Positions 28,546 to 37,159 of a stretch of 64,000 nt of DNA are shown one piece after another. The stretch is taken from positions 3,922,001-3,986,000 of the forward strand of contig NC_014501.1 in assembly GCF_000147335.1 (NCBI RefSeq), given 5' to 3'. A model generated the notes under the pieces. The model had not been told where the DNA came from and searched no databases. It saw only the letters and a list, made by a program, of their open reading frames with translations. Numbering within the stretch: the first letter of the stretch is position 1; each line of letters begins with the position of its first letter. Origin of the DNA: Gloeothece verrucosa PCC 7822. GTDB lineage: Bacteria; Cyanobacteriota; Cyanobacteriia; Cyanobacteriales; Microcystaceae. Position numbers and translations under genes: made by a program.

Positions 28546-30105
28546 ATGACCGTCGCCCTTGACCCAACAATAAAATTAAATAAGATTGAGAAAGCTAAAG
28601 CACAAAAAGATGGATTAGCCGTTAAAGACGAGATAGAAAACTTTGCCAAAATTGGCTGGGAAGCGGTTGACAAAACCGATCTAGAAATGCGCCTGAAATG
28701 GTTAGGAATTTTTTATCGTCCCGTAACCCCAGGTAAGTTTATGCTTAGGTTACGGACTCCTAACGGCGAACTCAACAGTGCAAAAATGCGGGTGTTAGCT
28801 GAAATTGTGCAGCGCTACGGCGAAGATGGCAGTGCTGACATTACCACTCGTCAAAATATTCAACTTAGAGGAGTCCGTCTTGAAGATATCCCCGAGATTT
28901 TTCGTAAACTAGAAACGGTGGGTATTACGGCGGTACAATCCGGTATGGATAATGTCCGTAATATTACGGGTTCACCCGTAGCCGGAATAGATGCGGATGA
29001 GTTAATCGATACCCGAGAATTAGGCAAAAAAATCGAGGATATGATTACTAATAGCGGTGAAGGCAATTATGCTTTTACTAATCTACCGCGTAAGTTTAAT
29101 ATTGCCCTAGAAGGTGGACGAGATAACTCGATTCATGCAGAAATTAATGATGTTGCCTTTGTACCCGCCTACAAAAATGGAGAATTAGGTTTTAATGTGT
29201 TAGTCGGCGGGTATTTATCTGCTCAACGTTGTGCAGAAGCAATTCCAATGGATGTTTGGGTAGCGGCTAATGATGATGTGGTAGAATTATGTCGCGCTAT
29301 CCTAACGGTTTATACAGAAAATGGATTAAGCGAAGGATTACGAGCAAATCGACAAAAAGCCCGCTTAATGTGGTTAATTGATCAGTGGGGCACTGAAAAA
29401 TTCCGCAGCGAAGTGGAAAAAGAATTCGGTCAACCCTTGGCAAGAGCCGCCGCCGCCGATGAAATCACTGAAGATAAAAAAGACTATATCGGTGTTTATC
29501 CGCAAAAACAAGCCGGTTATCATTATGTCGGTTTACACGTTCCTGTAGGTCGTCTCGATGCAGAAACCATGTTTGAGATGGCAAGACTAGCTGATGTCTA
29601 TGGTAATGGAGAAATTCGCGCCACTGTCGAACAAAATTTTATTATTCCTTACATCAAGACTGAAAATCTAGAAACCTTTTTAGCAGAACCTTTATTACAA
29701 CGTTTTCCCATTAATCCTACTCCCTTAATGCGCTCACTGATTTCTTGTACAGGAAGCCATTACTGTAACTTTGCCCTGATTGAAACCAAGCAACGAGGGG
29801 TAAAATTAGCTCAAGAACTCGATTCTGAGCTAGAAATTCCGCAACGGGTTCGCATTCACTGGACAGGTTGCCCTAATTCCTGCGGACAGGTACAAGCCGG
29901 AGATATTGGTTTAATGGGGACAAAAGCCCGCAAAGATGGTAAAACTGTCGAAGGCGTTGACCTCTACATGGGCGGTAAAGTGGGTAAAGATGCTAAACTA
30001 GGTACTCTCATCCAAAAAGGCATCCCCTGTGAAGACCTCAAACCCATGCTCAAAAAATTACTCATTGAACAATTTGGAGCCAAACCAAAAGAAAGTACCC
30101 CATAG
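28546..30105 (+). CDS. nirA: Ferredoxin-nitrite reductase
   Basis: About 519 aa from the ATG at 28546 (an in-frame TTG lies five codons upstream). It has the duplicated siroheme/4Fe-4S reductase fold: DITTRQNIQLRG in the first half; the cluster ligands SCTGSHYC (residues about 400-410) and TGCPNSCGQ near 445 supply the four cysteines binding the 4Fe-4S centre and siroheme. It reduces nitrite to ammonium with six electrons from ferredoxin. No ferredoxin domain is fused at the C-terminus. It faces the siroheme-pathway gene cobA across 296 bp. Confidence 0.95.
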   Translation: MTVALDPTIKLNKIEKAKAQKDGLAVKDEIENFAKIGWEAVDKTDLEMRLKWLGIFYRPVTPGKFMLRLRTPNGELNSAKMRVLAEIVQRYGEDGSADITTRQNIQLRGVRLEDIPEIFRKLETVGITAVQSGMDNVRNITGSPVAGIDADELIDTRELGKKIEDMITNSGEGNYAFTNLPRKFNIALEGGRDNSIHAEINDVAFVPAYKNGELGFNVLVGGYLSAQRCAEAIPMDVWVAANDDVVELCRAILTVYTENGLSEGLRANRQKARLMWLIDQWGTEKFRSEVEKEFGQPLARAAAADEITEDKKDYIGVYPQKQAGYHYVGLHVPVGRLDAETMFEMARLADVYGNGEIRATVEQNFIIPYIKTENLETFLAEPLLQRFPINPTPLMRSLISCTGSHYCNFALIETKQRGVKLAQELDSELEIPQRVRIHWTGCPNSCGQVQAGDIGLMGTKARKDGKTVEGVDLYMGGKVGKDAKLGTLIQKGIPCEDLKPMLKKLLIEQFGAKPKESTP

Positions 30106-30357
30106 AGATTAGGGAGTAGGGAGTGACCAAGCCCCGTTGGGGCGGGTCTAGGGGAATGGGTGTGGGGAAAAAGCCGCCCCAACAGCCAGTGGGTTACAAG
30201 CCCCGTTTTTTAAGACGATTGCTAGGGGAGGGGTACAAGCCCCGAGATGATGCCTTCCCCCGACACCCGACACCCGACACCCTGTTATTGACTCGACTTC
30301 ATAATATCTTCAAATTTTTGCTTTATTTTGGAGATAGCACCTAAGCCTGAAGTCATT
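30106..30357. other. GC-rich dispersed-repeat intergenic region after nirA
   Basis: About 250 bases much richer in G+C than the surroundings. CCCCGTTGGGG at about 30133-30143 is a small hairpin, and AAGCCCCG recurs at about 30130, 30199 and 30238. CGACACCCGACACCCGACACC near 30260-30280 is a short direct repeat. It probably contains the end of the nirA transcript; no gene is seen. Confidence 0.45.
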
Positions 30358-30798
30358 ATGAACAGTATTGTTTTATCTCCAGTTCATACTGGAGTCCAGA
30401 TGTTTGCAGAAGTTGAAGACTTGACAGCTAGAAAACTCTTAATGGTTGACGATGATCTAGCTATCTGCGAAGTAGTTAAAGGCGCTTTAGAAGACCTTGC
30501 CGGTTGGGAAGTGATGACGATTAATTCTCCTCAACAGGGATTAGTGGAAGTGGTGAGGCAACAAATCGATGCACTGATACTAGACCTGAGAATGCCTCAG
30601 ATAGATGGGCTGGCGTTTTTACGAGAACTTAAACAAAATCCGAATAATCCCTCTATCCCTGTGATCTTATTAACGGCTGAAACGGGATTGCCTAATGGCG
30701 GTTGTTTAGCTCAGTTGGGAGTGGTTGGTGTAATTGGTAAACCCTTTAATGCCATTTTGCTTCATCGTCAAATTATGGCTTTGTTAGGATGGGCTTAA
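30358..30798 (+). CDS. Single-domain response regulator
   Basis: 146 aa from the ATG at 30358 (an upstream in-frame TTG would add 10 residues). After a 28-residue head it is a CheY-like receiver: KLLMVDDDLAICEVV acidic pocket, ALILDLRMPQIDG with the phospho-Asp, LLTAET and the switch Lys in VIGKPFN. There is no output domain, so it acts through protein contacts. It lies convergent with the kaiC/kaiB/kinase operon, with its stop only 86 bases from the kinase stop, making it a possible but unproven partner of that kinase. Confidence 0.87.
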   Translation: MNSIVLSPVHTGVQMFAEVEDLTARKLLMVDDDLAICEVVKGALEDLAGWEVMTINSPQQGLVEVVRQQIDALILDLRMPQIDGLAFLRELKQNPNNPSIPVILLTAETGLPNGGCLAQLGVVGVIGKPFNAILLHRQIMALLGWA

Positions 30799-30884
30799 AT
30801 AATTTTTAAAGATTTTTAAGCGGCTACTACAGAGCCAAAATAAAAATTTTTATTTAAATCAAATCAAAAAGTTTGAAACAATAT

Positions 30885-32555
30885 TTAAGGCTTTTGGATT
30901 TGACAACTGAGGGGAAGAGTAAAATAAAAGATGCTACCTTGGCCTAAAATGCTAGTTACCCAAATCTCTCCGTGATGTTGTTTAATAATAGAATGACATA
31001 TAGCTAATCCTAAACCCGTTCCTCCTTTTTCACGACTATCACTACTATCAATCTGTAAAAAAGGCTCAAAAATCGTTTCTAACTTATCAGGGGGAATTCC
31101 TCGTCCTTGATCTTCTATTTTGAAAAGAACGTAGGGATAAAAAGAGCCTGAACAATCACAAGTCGAAGACAGACAGGCTTTAGGCACCTTGATGGTTTGG
31201 CTTTTAGATGCTTCAAAAAGTTCAGCACTGATGACAATAGTTGTGTTAGGTGGAGAAAATTTAATGGCGTTATTTAATAAGTTGATCAACACTTGAATAA
31301 TAGCATCTGCATTAGCCCAGACTTTCAGATTAGCTACATCAGTCTTAAAAATAATACTATTTTGCTCGGCTAATCCAAGCATCGCATCAATTGATTGCTC
31401 GATTAAGGTCTTGACATTACAAGTTTGCTTGCTCAGTTTGTATCGGCTTGAGTCCATTCGTTCGAGGGAAAGAATATCATTCACCAGAGCAACTAAACGA
31501 TTGGTTTGTGTAGCGGCAATCTGCAACATTTTTTTCATCTTGTCTGGTGCTTTGTCATAGATACCAGCCGCTAAAAGTCCCAAAGAACCATGAATAGAGG
31601 TCAAAGGTGTGCGTAATTCATGACTGACTAAAGCAATAAAATTTTTTTTCATTTGCTCCATCAGTTCCCGTTGAGTAATATCCTCAACTTGAGTAATAAA
31701 ATGTTGTGGCTTGCCGTTACTATCTCGAATTAATGAACTATGCAACTGTACCCAGACGATATGTCCGTCTTTGTGGATATATCGTTTTTTGATTTCATAA
31801 GCATTCATTTCTCCTCGAATGAGTTGATTGATGTATTTAATATTCACCGCTAAATCTTCTGCCACTGTGAGGTCTTGAAATTTTTTACTTAACAGTTCAG
31901 CTTCCGGATAGCCGACGATTTGACAAAATGAAGAATTCACCTTCAACCACTGACCATCTAATCCCACTAAGGCTATGCCAATGGGGGCATATTCAAAAGC
32001 CTTACGAAACTGTTCCTCGCTTTGACGAAGAGCGGCTTCATTTTGCTTTTTTTGACTGAGATCAGTGACCACAACATAGTGAATTACGTTATGTTCTACA
32101 ATCAGTTCATTAGAAGATAAATAAACGGGAATTTCTCGGCCATCCCCAGTTAATAAGTTAATCTCTTCATCAAAAGTTTTAATTTCTCCCTGATGGTTGA
32201 AAATAGGGTGACAAATCGCTAAATCTTTTGGACAAATAAATTGTTTAAAATTAGAACCTATAACTTTTTCTAAAGGCTGTTTTACTAGGTCGGCTAAACT
32301 TTGATTACAATATAAAATAAATCCATCAGGAGTCATGGTAGCCGCGCCTTCTTTCATCTGTTCGATTAAAAGACGATAGACATAATCAGATCCTTGAAGG
32401 GTAAAGACTTTTTCTCCCTCAGAGTCAAAAATTACTAGAGCATCGACTTCACCTTGCCGAATTGCTTCTAGCGTTTCTTCAGCAATGGCTAGGCGCTTCT
32501 CTAGGTCTTCAATAATGTTTAGTAGGTGTTCTTTGGATAGATCTTTATTGTTCAT
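30885..32555 (-). CDS. PAS-PAS hybrid-free sensor histidine kinase, last gene of kai-like operon
   Basis: 556 aa, soluble. A coiled-coil head (residues 5-45) with AIRQGEVDALVI is followed by two PAS domains (about 60-175 and 180-300). HisKA contains the H box SHELRTPLTSIHGSLG (about 310-325), and HATPase_c shows N box NLLNNAIKFSPP, G1 DQGRGIP and G2 GGTGLGL. It starts 13 bp after the second kaiB-like gene and belongs to that operon. Unlike SasA it has no KaiB-like domain, so any coupling to KaiC must use the separate KaiB proteins or the PAS domains. A receiver-only regulator lies just downstream on the other strand. Confidence 0.9.
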   Translation of the reverse strand: MNNKDLSKEHLLNIIEDLEKRLAIAEETLEAIRQGEVDALVIFDSEGEKVFTLQGSDYVYRLLIEQMKEGAATMTPDGFILYCNQSLADLVKQPLEKVIGSNFKQFICPKDLAICHPIFNHQGEIKTFDEEINLLTGDGREIPVYLSSNELIVEHNVIHYVVVTDLSQKKQNEAALRQSEEQFRKAFEYAPIGIALVGLDGQWLKVNSSFCQIVGYPEAELLSKKFQDLTVAEDLAVNIKYINQLIRGEMNAYEIKKRYIHKDGHIVWVQLHSSLIRDSNGKPQHFITQVEDITQRELMEQMKKNFIALVSHELRTPLTSIHGSLGLLAAGIYDKAPDKMKKMLQIAATQTNRLVALVNDILSLERMDSSRYKLSKQTCNVKTLIEQSIDAMLGLAEQNSIIFKTDVANLKVWANADAIIQVLINLLNNAIKFSPPNTTIVISAELFEASKSQTIKVPKACLSSTCDCSGSFYPYVLFKIEDQGRGIPPDKLETIFEPFLQIDSSDSREKGGTGLGLAICHSIIKQHHGEIWVTSILGQGSIFYFTLPLSCQIQKP

Positions 32556-32568
32556 ACAGTCTTATTAT

Positions 32569-32931
32569 TCAAGGGATGTAATCCTTATGTTTGATATCTA
32601 AACCGACCAAAACTTTTTCTATATTAGACATATTCCCGATTAAGCGTTGTAGCGGTAAAGGAAGTTCTTTAATCAGCGTAGGAATGGCAACAATATTTTG
32701 AGGAGCCACTAAATTAGGTTGTTGATAAACATCAATAACTTCTAGTTCATAACGTCCAGCTAAATATTCTTGACAAATTTTTTGAATATTATTTAAAGCT
32801 TTTATAGATTGGGGAGTGGTTCCAGCAATATAGAGTCGTAGGCTGTAATATCTATCATCTTTTTCAGCCACAGCCTCTTCAAATTTAGCTGTACTACTTT
32901 TTTCTAAGGAATCATCTTTTTCATTAACCAT
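32569..32931 (-). CDS. KaiB-family protein (second copy)
   Basis: 120 aa. After a 25-residue charged head comes the thioredoxin-like KaiB fold: YSLRLYIAGTTPQSIKAL, ELEVIDVYQQP, IVAIPTLIKELPLPLQ and the family signature IGNMSNIEKVLVGLD. KaiB binds the CI ring of KaiC after switching fold and controls its ATPase and phosphorylation cycle. This copy has GNMSN in place of GDLSN and lacks the acidic C-terminal tail of the clock KaiB, as in KaiB2/KaiB3-type proteins. It begins 29 bp after the first kaiB and ends 13 bp before the kinase. Confidence 0.88.
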   Translation of the reverse strand: MVNEKDDSLEKSSTAKFEEAVAEKDDRYYSLRLYIAGTTPQSIKALNNIQKICQEYLAGRYELEVIDVYQQPNLVAPQNIVAIPTLIKELPLPLQRLIGNMSNIEKVLVGLDIKHKDYIP

Positions 32932-32960
32932 ACTTATTTTTCACCGTTTAGTTCCACTTT

Positions 32961-33272
32961 TTAACATTTAACTTTTTCAATATCAAGTCCGATTAAAACT
33001 TTTTCTTTGTTGGACAAATCTCCAATAATTTGTTTAATAGGAGGAGGTAATTTTTTAACGAGGGTAGGAATAGCAAAAATTTGATCTTGTCTGGCTAACT
33101 GAGGATGTTGCAATAAATCTATGACTTCTATCCTATATTGACCCTGAAGATATTCTTCACAAATTTTTTTTAAATTGGCAAAAGCCATAACCGATTTAGG
33201 TGTTTGTCCAGCCACATAAAGCCTTAATTCCCAAATTTCAGTCTCTATAGTATTAATTTGATCTTCATTCAT
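32961..33272 (-). CDS. KaiB-family protein (first copy)
   Basis: 103 aa from the ATG at 33270-33272, which has GAGGAG about 9 bases upstream; an earlier Met at 33371 would overlap the kaiC-like gene by 50 bases. The KaiB fold is clear: [47 protein letters not shown], and [14 protein letters not shown], which is nearly identical to canonical KaiB. The acidic C-terminal tail is missing. It sits directly after the KaiC paralog, the usual order being kaiC2-kaiB2 in non-canonical clusters. The two KaiB copies here differ at many positions, so they are not a recent duplication. Confidence 0.92.
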   Translation of the reverse strand: MNEDQINTIETEIWELRLYVAGQTPKSVMAFANLKKICEEYLQGQYRIEVIDLLQHPQLARQDQIFAIPTLVKKLPPPIKQIIGDLSNKEKVLIGLDIEKVKC

Positions 33273-33321
33273 TCTAATTGACTCCTCATCATCTTTTTTG
33301 GCTCCTATTTTTAAATAAACT

Positions 33322-35034
33322 TCATGTATCTGCTTTTCGTAATTGTGCCATCTTGGCTTGGTCTTTAACAAATTGTGTTTGATAGTGTTGTTCCTGTAAG
33401 CTCAAAACATCTAATTCTTCTTGTTCGGCTTCTAACTGGGCTTGCAGAGCTTCGATTTGAGCTTTGGCTACGGCGGCTCTACGCTTGTATTCTCGTTTTT
33501 TTCGTTCTATTTCTTGCTGTTGTTTTACCCTTTCTAAGTTTTCTTGTGTTTCTTGTGCCACTCGTGCTGTACCGGTCAGCACTGTTCCCAAGCCTAAATA
33601 AACATCGAGAAGTTCTACTCCCTCACTCTTAAATAGCAGTTCTCGCACTTGATTAGAATGATCCATACCCCGAGATTTGAGAACATATAAAATTCGATTT
33701 CTTTCTCCATTTGTTTCTAGTGTACGAATTTCTAACCAGGTATCCATTAAAGAAGATACCCCTATTTCTGTATGTTCTAGAGGACTGCCACCTGGGGTAA
33801 GATTGGTCAATAAAACCGTAATTTTCTCAGATTTGAAATAATCAATTAGCCGCATAAAAAAGGCTTTGGTCTGAATCAGATTACCTGTTAAACTTAAATT
33901 ACTCATGGGATCAATAATCACCGTGCTAGGTGCAAAGGTTTTGATCCAATTATGAATTTTGACTAAGTGCATTTCTAAACCATAAGTGGTGGGACGTACT
34001 GCATAGAATTTTAATAATTCTTGTGCGATAAAAGGGTTTAAATCTAATCCCACTGAGCGCATATTACGAAGAATTTGCTGAGGGGCTTCTTCGAGCGCCA
34101 TATATAGACAACGTTCGCCTCGCCGGCAGGTCGCGGCGGCAAAATGAGCGGCGAGGGTACTTTTACCGGTTCCTGCTGTTCCTGTAATTAAAATACTGCT
34201 ATTGCGATAGTATCCCTGTCCCCCTAACATCTTATCCAATCGGGGAATACCAGAAGAGACGCGCTCATTAGATACTTTATGCTCTAATCCTAAAGAGGTG
34301 ATGGGTAAAACTGAAATACCATTTTCTTCGATTAAAAAAGGATATTCATTACTACCATGACTCGACCCTCGATATTTAACTATTTGCAAGCGTCGAGTGG
34401 ATAATTCATCGTCTACCCGTTGATCTAAACGGATCACGCAATCAGAGACATATTCTTCTAACCCTTGACGAGTTAAGGTTTTTTCGCCTCGTTCGCCGGT
34501 GATAATGGTGGTGACTTCTTGCGCTTTTAACCAGTGAAACAACCGACGCAATTCTGAGCGCACGATGGCTGCATTGGATAAACCCGCAAATAACACTTCA
34601 GTAGTATCTAAAAGCACTCTTTTCGCCCCTATTTCCTGAATAGCACAGCCTAAACGAATAAAGAGGGCTTCTAAGTCATAGTCTCCGGTTTCGGCAATCT
34701 CTTGAGGATCAATGGAGACATGATCGATGATTAATTTTTTTTGAGCGATTAATTCAGCTAAATCCCATCCCAAAGAAATGACATTTTCCGTTAATTCTTG
34801 GGCAGTTTCTTCAAAAGACATCAATATTCCGGGTTCATCATATTCGGTTGCCCCCCGGACTAAAAATTCTACCCCCATCAACGTTTTCCCGCAACCGGCT
34901 GAACCACAGACTAAGGTGGGGCGACCTTGAGGCAATCCTCCACCGGTAATTTCATCTAAGCCGCTAATACCTGTTGGACATTTGCGAAGTTGTTTTTTTT
35001 GCTTAGTCTCTACTATTGGATTGAGTTCAGCCAT
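33322..35034 (-). CDS. KaiC-family double-domain ATPase (KaiC2-like)
   Basis: 570 aa. The CI domain has Walker A GSAGCGKT at 44-51 and catalytic Glu pair in MSFEET; CII has Walker A GTAGTGKS near 285 and MALEEA. The dual autophosphorylation site of clock KaiC (Ser431/Thr432) aligns with Ser427-Ser428 in VSSLMDT, the Ser-Ser form reported for KaiC2-type proteins. After residue 500 a long Lys/Glu/Gln coiled coil replaces the KaiA-binding tail. It is thus probably a hexameric KaiC paralog independent of KaiA, first gene of an operon with two kaiB genes and a histidine kinase. About 275 bp upstream is gene-free. Confidence 0.9.
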   Translation of the reverse strand: MAELNPIVETKQKKQLRKCPTGISGLDEITGGGLPQGRPTLVCGSAGCGKTLMGVEFLVRGATEYDEPGILMSFEETAQELTENVISLGWDLAELIAQKKLIIDHVSIDPQEIAETGDYDLEALFIRLGCAIQEIGAKRVLLDTTEVLFAGLSNAAIVRSELRRLFHWLKAQEVTTIITGERGEKTLTRQGLEEYVSDCVIRLDQRVDDELSTRRLQIVKYRGSSHGSNEYPFLIEENGISVLPITSLGLEHKVSNERVSSGIPRLDKMLGGQGYYRNSSILITGTAGTGKSTLAAHFAAATCRRGERCLYMALEEAPQQILRNMRSVGLDLNPFIAQELLKFYAVRPTTYGLEMHLVKIHNWIKTFAPSTVIIDPMSNLSLTGNLIQTKAFFMRLIDYFKSEKITVLLTNLTPGGSPLEHTEIGVSSLMDTWLEIRTLETNGERNRILYVLKSRGMDHSNQVRELLFKSEGVELLDVYLGLGTVLTGTARVAQETQENLERVKQQQEIERKKREYKRRAAVAKAQIEALQAQLEAEQEELDVLSLQEQHYQTQFVKDQAKMAQLRKADT

Positions 35035-35309
35035 AGGTTAATGTCTATAATAATATCTATATTAAAATATCCCTTGTGCTGATCACTTACATCAGGCTAT
35101 TTTAGTTTTTAAAAATGAAGAATTTCTGAACTCTGCCGGTTAACCGGAGAATGTCCACCTCTGAGAGCGACAGGTTTATTTCTAATGGTTATTGACAAAA
35201 CTTGGATTTTATGATATTGATTTTTTTTAAAAGAGTTATGGAACTCAGGTTGAAAAACTGCGCCGCTAAAATCAAGAAAAGTCTATTTAATGTATTGTAA
35301 ACTATATCT

Positions 35310-35489
35310 ATGTCAACAAAAATCCAATTTTACTTACTCGCGTTACTGGTGATCGGCACTGTAATACTGACAACCCGGTTTTTTAATTTTGGCATGATGG
35401 GGTTGACTGTTTTTATTTTGGCTTATCTATCTAAAGGAATGAGGCGCGTCTCTCAACATAAGCCGCCCAACTCAGCCACCATTGATTAA
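35310..35489 (+). CDS. Small one/two-TM hypothetical protein
   Basis: 59 aa (MSTKIQFYLLALLVIGTVIL...). Two short hydrophobic segments (residues 6-21 and 26-40) are followed by a basic tail RRVSQHKPPNSATID, suggesting a small membrane protein with a cytoplasmic tail. Not recognised. The stop overlaps by four bases the stop of the convergent His-tailed gene. Coding is supported by the hydrophobic pattern and compact ORF only. Confidence 0.5.
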   Translation: MSTKIQFYLLALLVIGTVILTTRFFNFGMMGLTVFILAYLSKGMRRVSQHKPPNSATID

Positions 35490-35881
35490 TGATGGTGATG
35501 GTGATGATGACCTTGCTCTTGATTGGGATCGGAAAGGTTTTTCTGAGTGGGTGAGTGTATTTCCTCGTGTGTGGGGCCAACTGGATTAGCTCCCCAACTC
35601 ATTAATCCCATTGTTTGGGAACCTGCGGTCAATATTCCCATAGACACTAACCCCCCGGCAATGGTCCCCATCGCTACAACCCCAAAAGATACCAATCCCA
35701 TCGGCACAATTCCAATCGCAATTAGCCCCATCGGCACTATTCCGATAGAAATATAACCTGTAGGCACAACACCAATACTAATCAGTTTATTTTTTTGAAA
35801 ATTGCAGCTAAATTTCTGGATTATTCCACGCTGATCTTTTTCGGTATTGGCATCCATGAGAGATTGTAGATAGATTTGCAT
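35486..35881 (-). CDS. Hypothetical protein with Gly-Met/Val octad repeats and natural poly-His tail
   Basis: 131 aa. Residues 35-95 are a run of imperfect eight-residue repeats of the form IGIVPMGL (IGVVPTGY, IGIVPMGL, IGIVPMGL, FGVVAMGT, GGLVSMGI, and so on), which would form a glycine-spaced beta or membrane-like stack. The protein ends in seven consecutive His after NQEQG. No signal peptide. A repeated hydrophobic core with a metal-binding tail suggests nickel, zinc or cobalt handling, but I do not know a characterised homolog. It is convergent with a small membrane gene. Confidence 0.7.
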   Translation of the reverse strand: MQIYLQSLMDANTEKDQRGIIQKFSCNFQKNKLISIGVVPTGYISIGIVPMGLIAIGIVPMGLVSFGVVAMGTIAGGLVSMGILTAGSQTMGLMSWGANPVGPTHEEIHSPTQKNLSDPNQEQGHHHHHHH

Positions 35882-36017
35882 AGAAGTCTATCCTACTGGA
35901 AACCTACAAGGCTGTCAAAAGACAAGCTGTCAAAGTTTTTGTTTTTTGATAGAGCGCAAAGGGCGCAAAGGAGCTTTTTGAGAATGCTTGGCTTTGGCCC
36001 GAGATTTTGACTGAGGT

Positions 36018-36908
36018 TTATTCAATAGGGGCAATTCCGGCTTGTTCGAGAATTTGAGGAATTAAATCTTCTCGCTTAATGGCCATTAAATGAACCCCAT
36101 GACAGAGTTGTTGGGCCATTTTGACTTGTTCGGCTGCGATTTTTACTCCTTCTAAAAGAGGATCGCTTGCTTCGCCAAGACGTTTTATGATTTCATCAGG
36201 AATATGAACCCCGGGTACATTACGCTTAATGAAAATGGCATTTTTAGCAGATTTCAGCAGAAAAATACCCGCTAAGACCGGCTTATCGGTGGCGGATGCT
36301 ATCTGGTGCATAAATTTATCTAAGCGATCAAAATCAGTAATTAGTTGGCTTTGGAAAAATTGCGCCCCGGCGGCTAGTTTACGTTCAAAACGGGTCTTTA
36401 AACCTGACCAACTTTCGGATTGAGGATCAACCGCCGCCCCCGGAAATAAATCTAAGGCTTCATCAGGAAGAGGTTGATTATTCAAATCAAAACCCTGATT
36501 TAGTTTATCAATAACTTTGAGCAAGCGGACAGATTCTAATTCAAAAACAGACCGTCCTTTTTTGTGGTCCCCGGCTTTCATCGGATCACCGGTTAAAGCC
36601 AAAATATTGCGAATTCCTAAAGCATAAGCCCCCATTAAATCTGCTTGTAGCCCAATGGCGTTACGGTCTCGACAAGCCATTTGACAGATGGGTTCAATGC
36701 CATTTTTTAAGAGGATAACAGAAGCGGCTAAGGAAGACATCCGCAAAACGGCACGACTACCATCAGTAATATTGACAGCATGAACTCGTCCTTTTAAGCA
36801 TTCTGCCATTTTTAACATTCTTGCTGGATTACCTCCTTTTGGAGGGCAAACCTCAGCCGTAATTAAAAAATTTTTTTCTTTAACAGCCTGACGAAAATTG
36901 TTAATCAT
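36018..36908 (-). CDS. Methylenetetrahydrofolate reductase-family protein
   Basis: 296 aa with the TIM-barrel of MetF. The N-terminus has ITAEVCPPKGG, the family Glu strand, followed by VNITDGSRA, ILALTGDP with the flavin-contacting segment and AAGAQFFQSQLITD, equivalent to the GADFFVTQ region of MetF. It would reduce methylene-THF to methyl-THF for methionine synthesis, or act in related one-carbon chemistry. The divergence from E. coli MetF and the form resembling the MetF-like proteins of C1 metabolism leave the exact reaction open. Heptamer repeats begin 7 bases upstream of its start. Confidence 0.8.
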   Translation of the reverse strand: MINNFRQAVKEKNFLITAEVCPPKGGNPARMLKMAECLKGRVHAVNITDGSRAVLRMSSLAASVILLKNGIEPICQMACRDRNAIGLQADLMGAYALGIRNILALTGDPMKAGDHKKGRSVFELESVRLLKVIDKLNQGFDLNNQPLPDEALDLFPGAAVDPQSESWSGLKTRFERKLAAGAQFFQSQLITDFDRLDKFMHQIASATDKPVLAGIFLLKSAKNAIFIKRNVPGVHIPDEIIKRLGEASDPLLEGVKIAAEQVKMAQQLCHGVHLMAIKREDLIPQILEQAGIAPIE

Positions 36909-36914
36909 AATTTT

Positions 36915-36996
36915 ATTAGTTATTAGTTATTAGTTATTAGTTATTAGTTATTAGTCATTAGTCATTAGTCATTAGTTATTAGTCATTAGTCATTAG
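36915..36996. repeat. Heptamer tandem repeat (ATTAGTY)
   Basis: About 11.6 tandem copies of a heptamer, first ATTAGTT several times, then mostly ATTAGTC. It is directly upstream of the metF-like start, so copy number could affect its promoter. This is the short tandemly repeated heptanucleotide type known from cyanobacteria. Confidence 0.92.
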
Positions 36997-37159
36997 GCTG
37001 AGCTAAGGCTGACTACTTTGATGTTAACCTGTCTGTTCCTACCTCTGGGCGGGGATCAACCAATACAAGGTTATAATTTATTGGTCTTATGATCAATATT
37101 GTTCCGCGATTCATCCCATGCCTCACTGCGCGTAGGACGTGGGACTTTGAGCGGGTTAG

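Noticed and set aside
28379..28570. 63-codon ORF on the minus strand in the nirA leader
   Set aside because: Overlaps the putative NtcA promoter and the nirA start, with no ribosome site or recognisable peptide.
33375..33632. 85-codon hydrophobic ORF opposite the kaiC-like coiled coil
   Set aside because: Mirror image of the Glu/Lys/Gln-rich coiled-coil codons, which always give a Leu/Phe/Val-rich reverse frame.
36915..36996. Possible CRISPR or origin iterons
   Set aside because: Seven-base direct tandem units without spacers and the same family at other loci; no replication genes adjacent.
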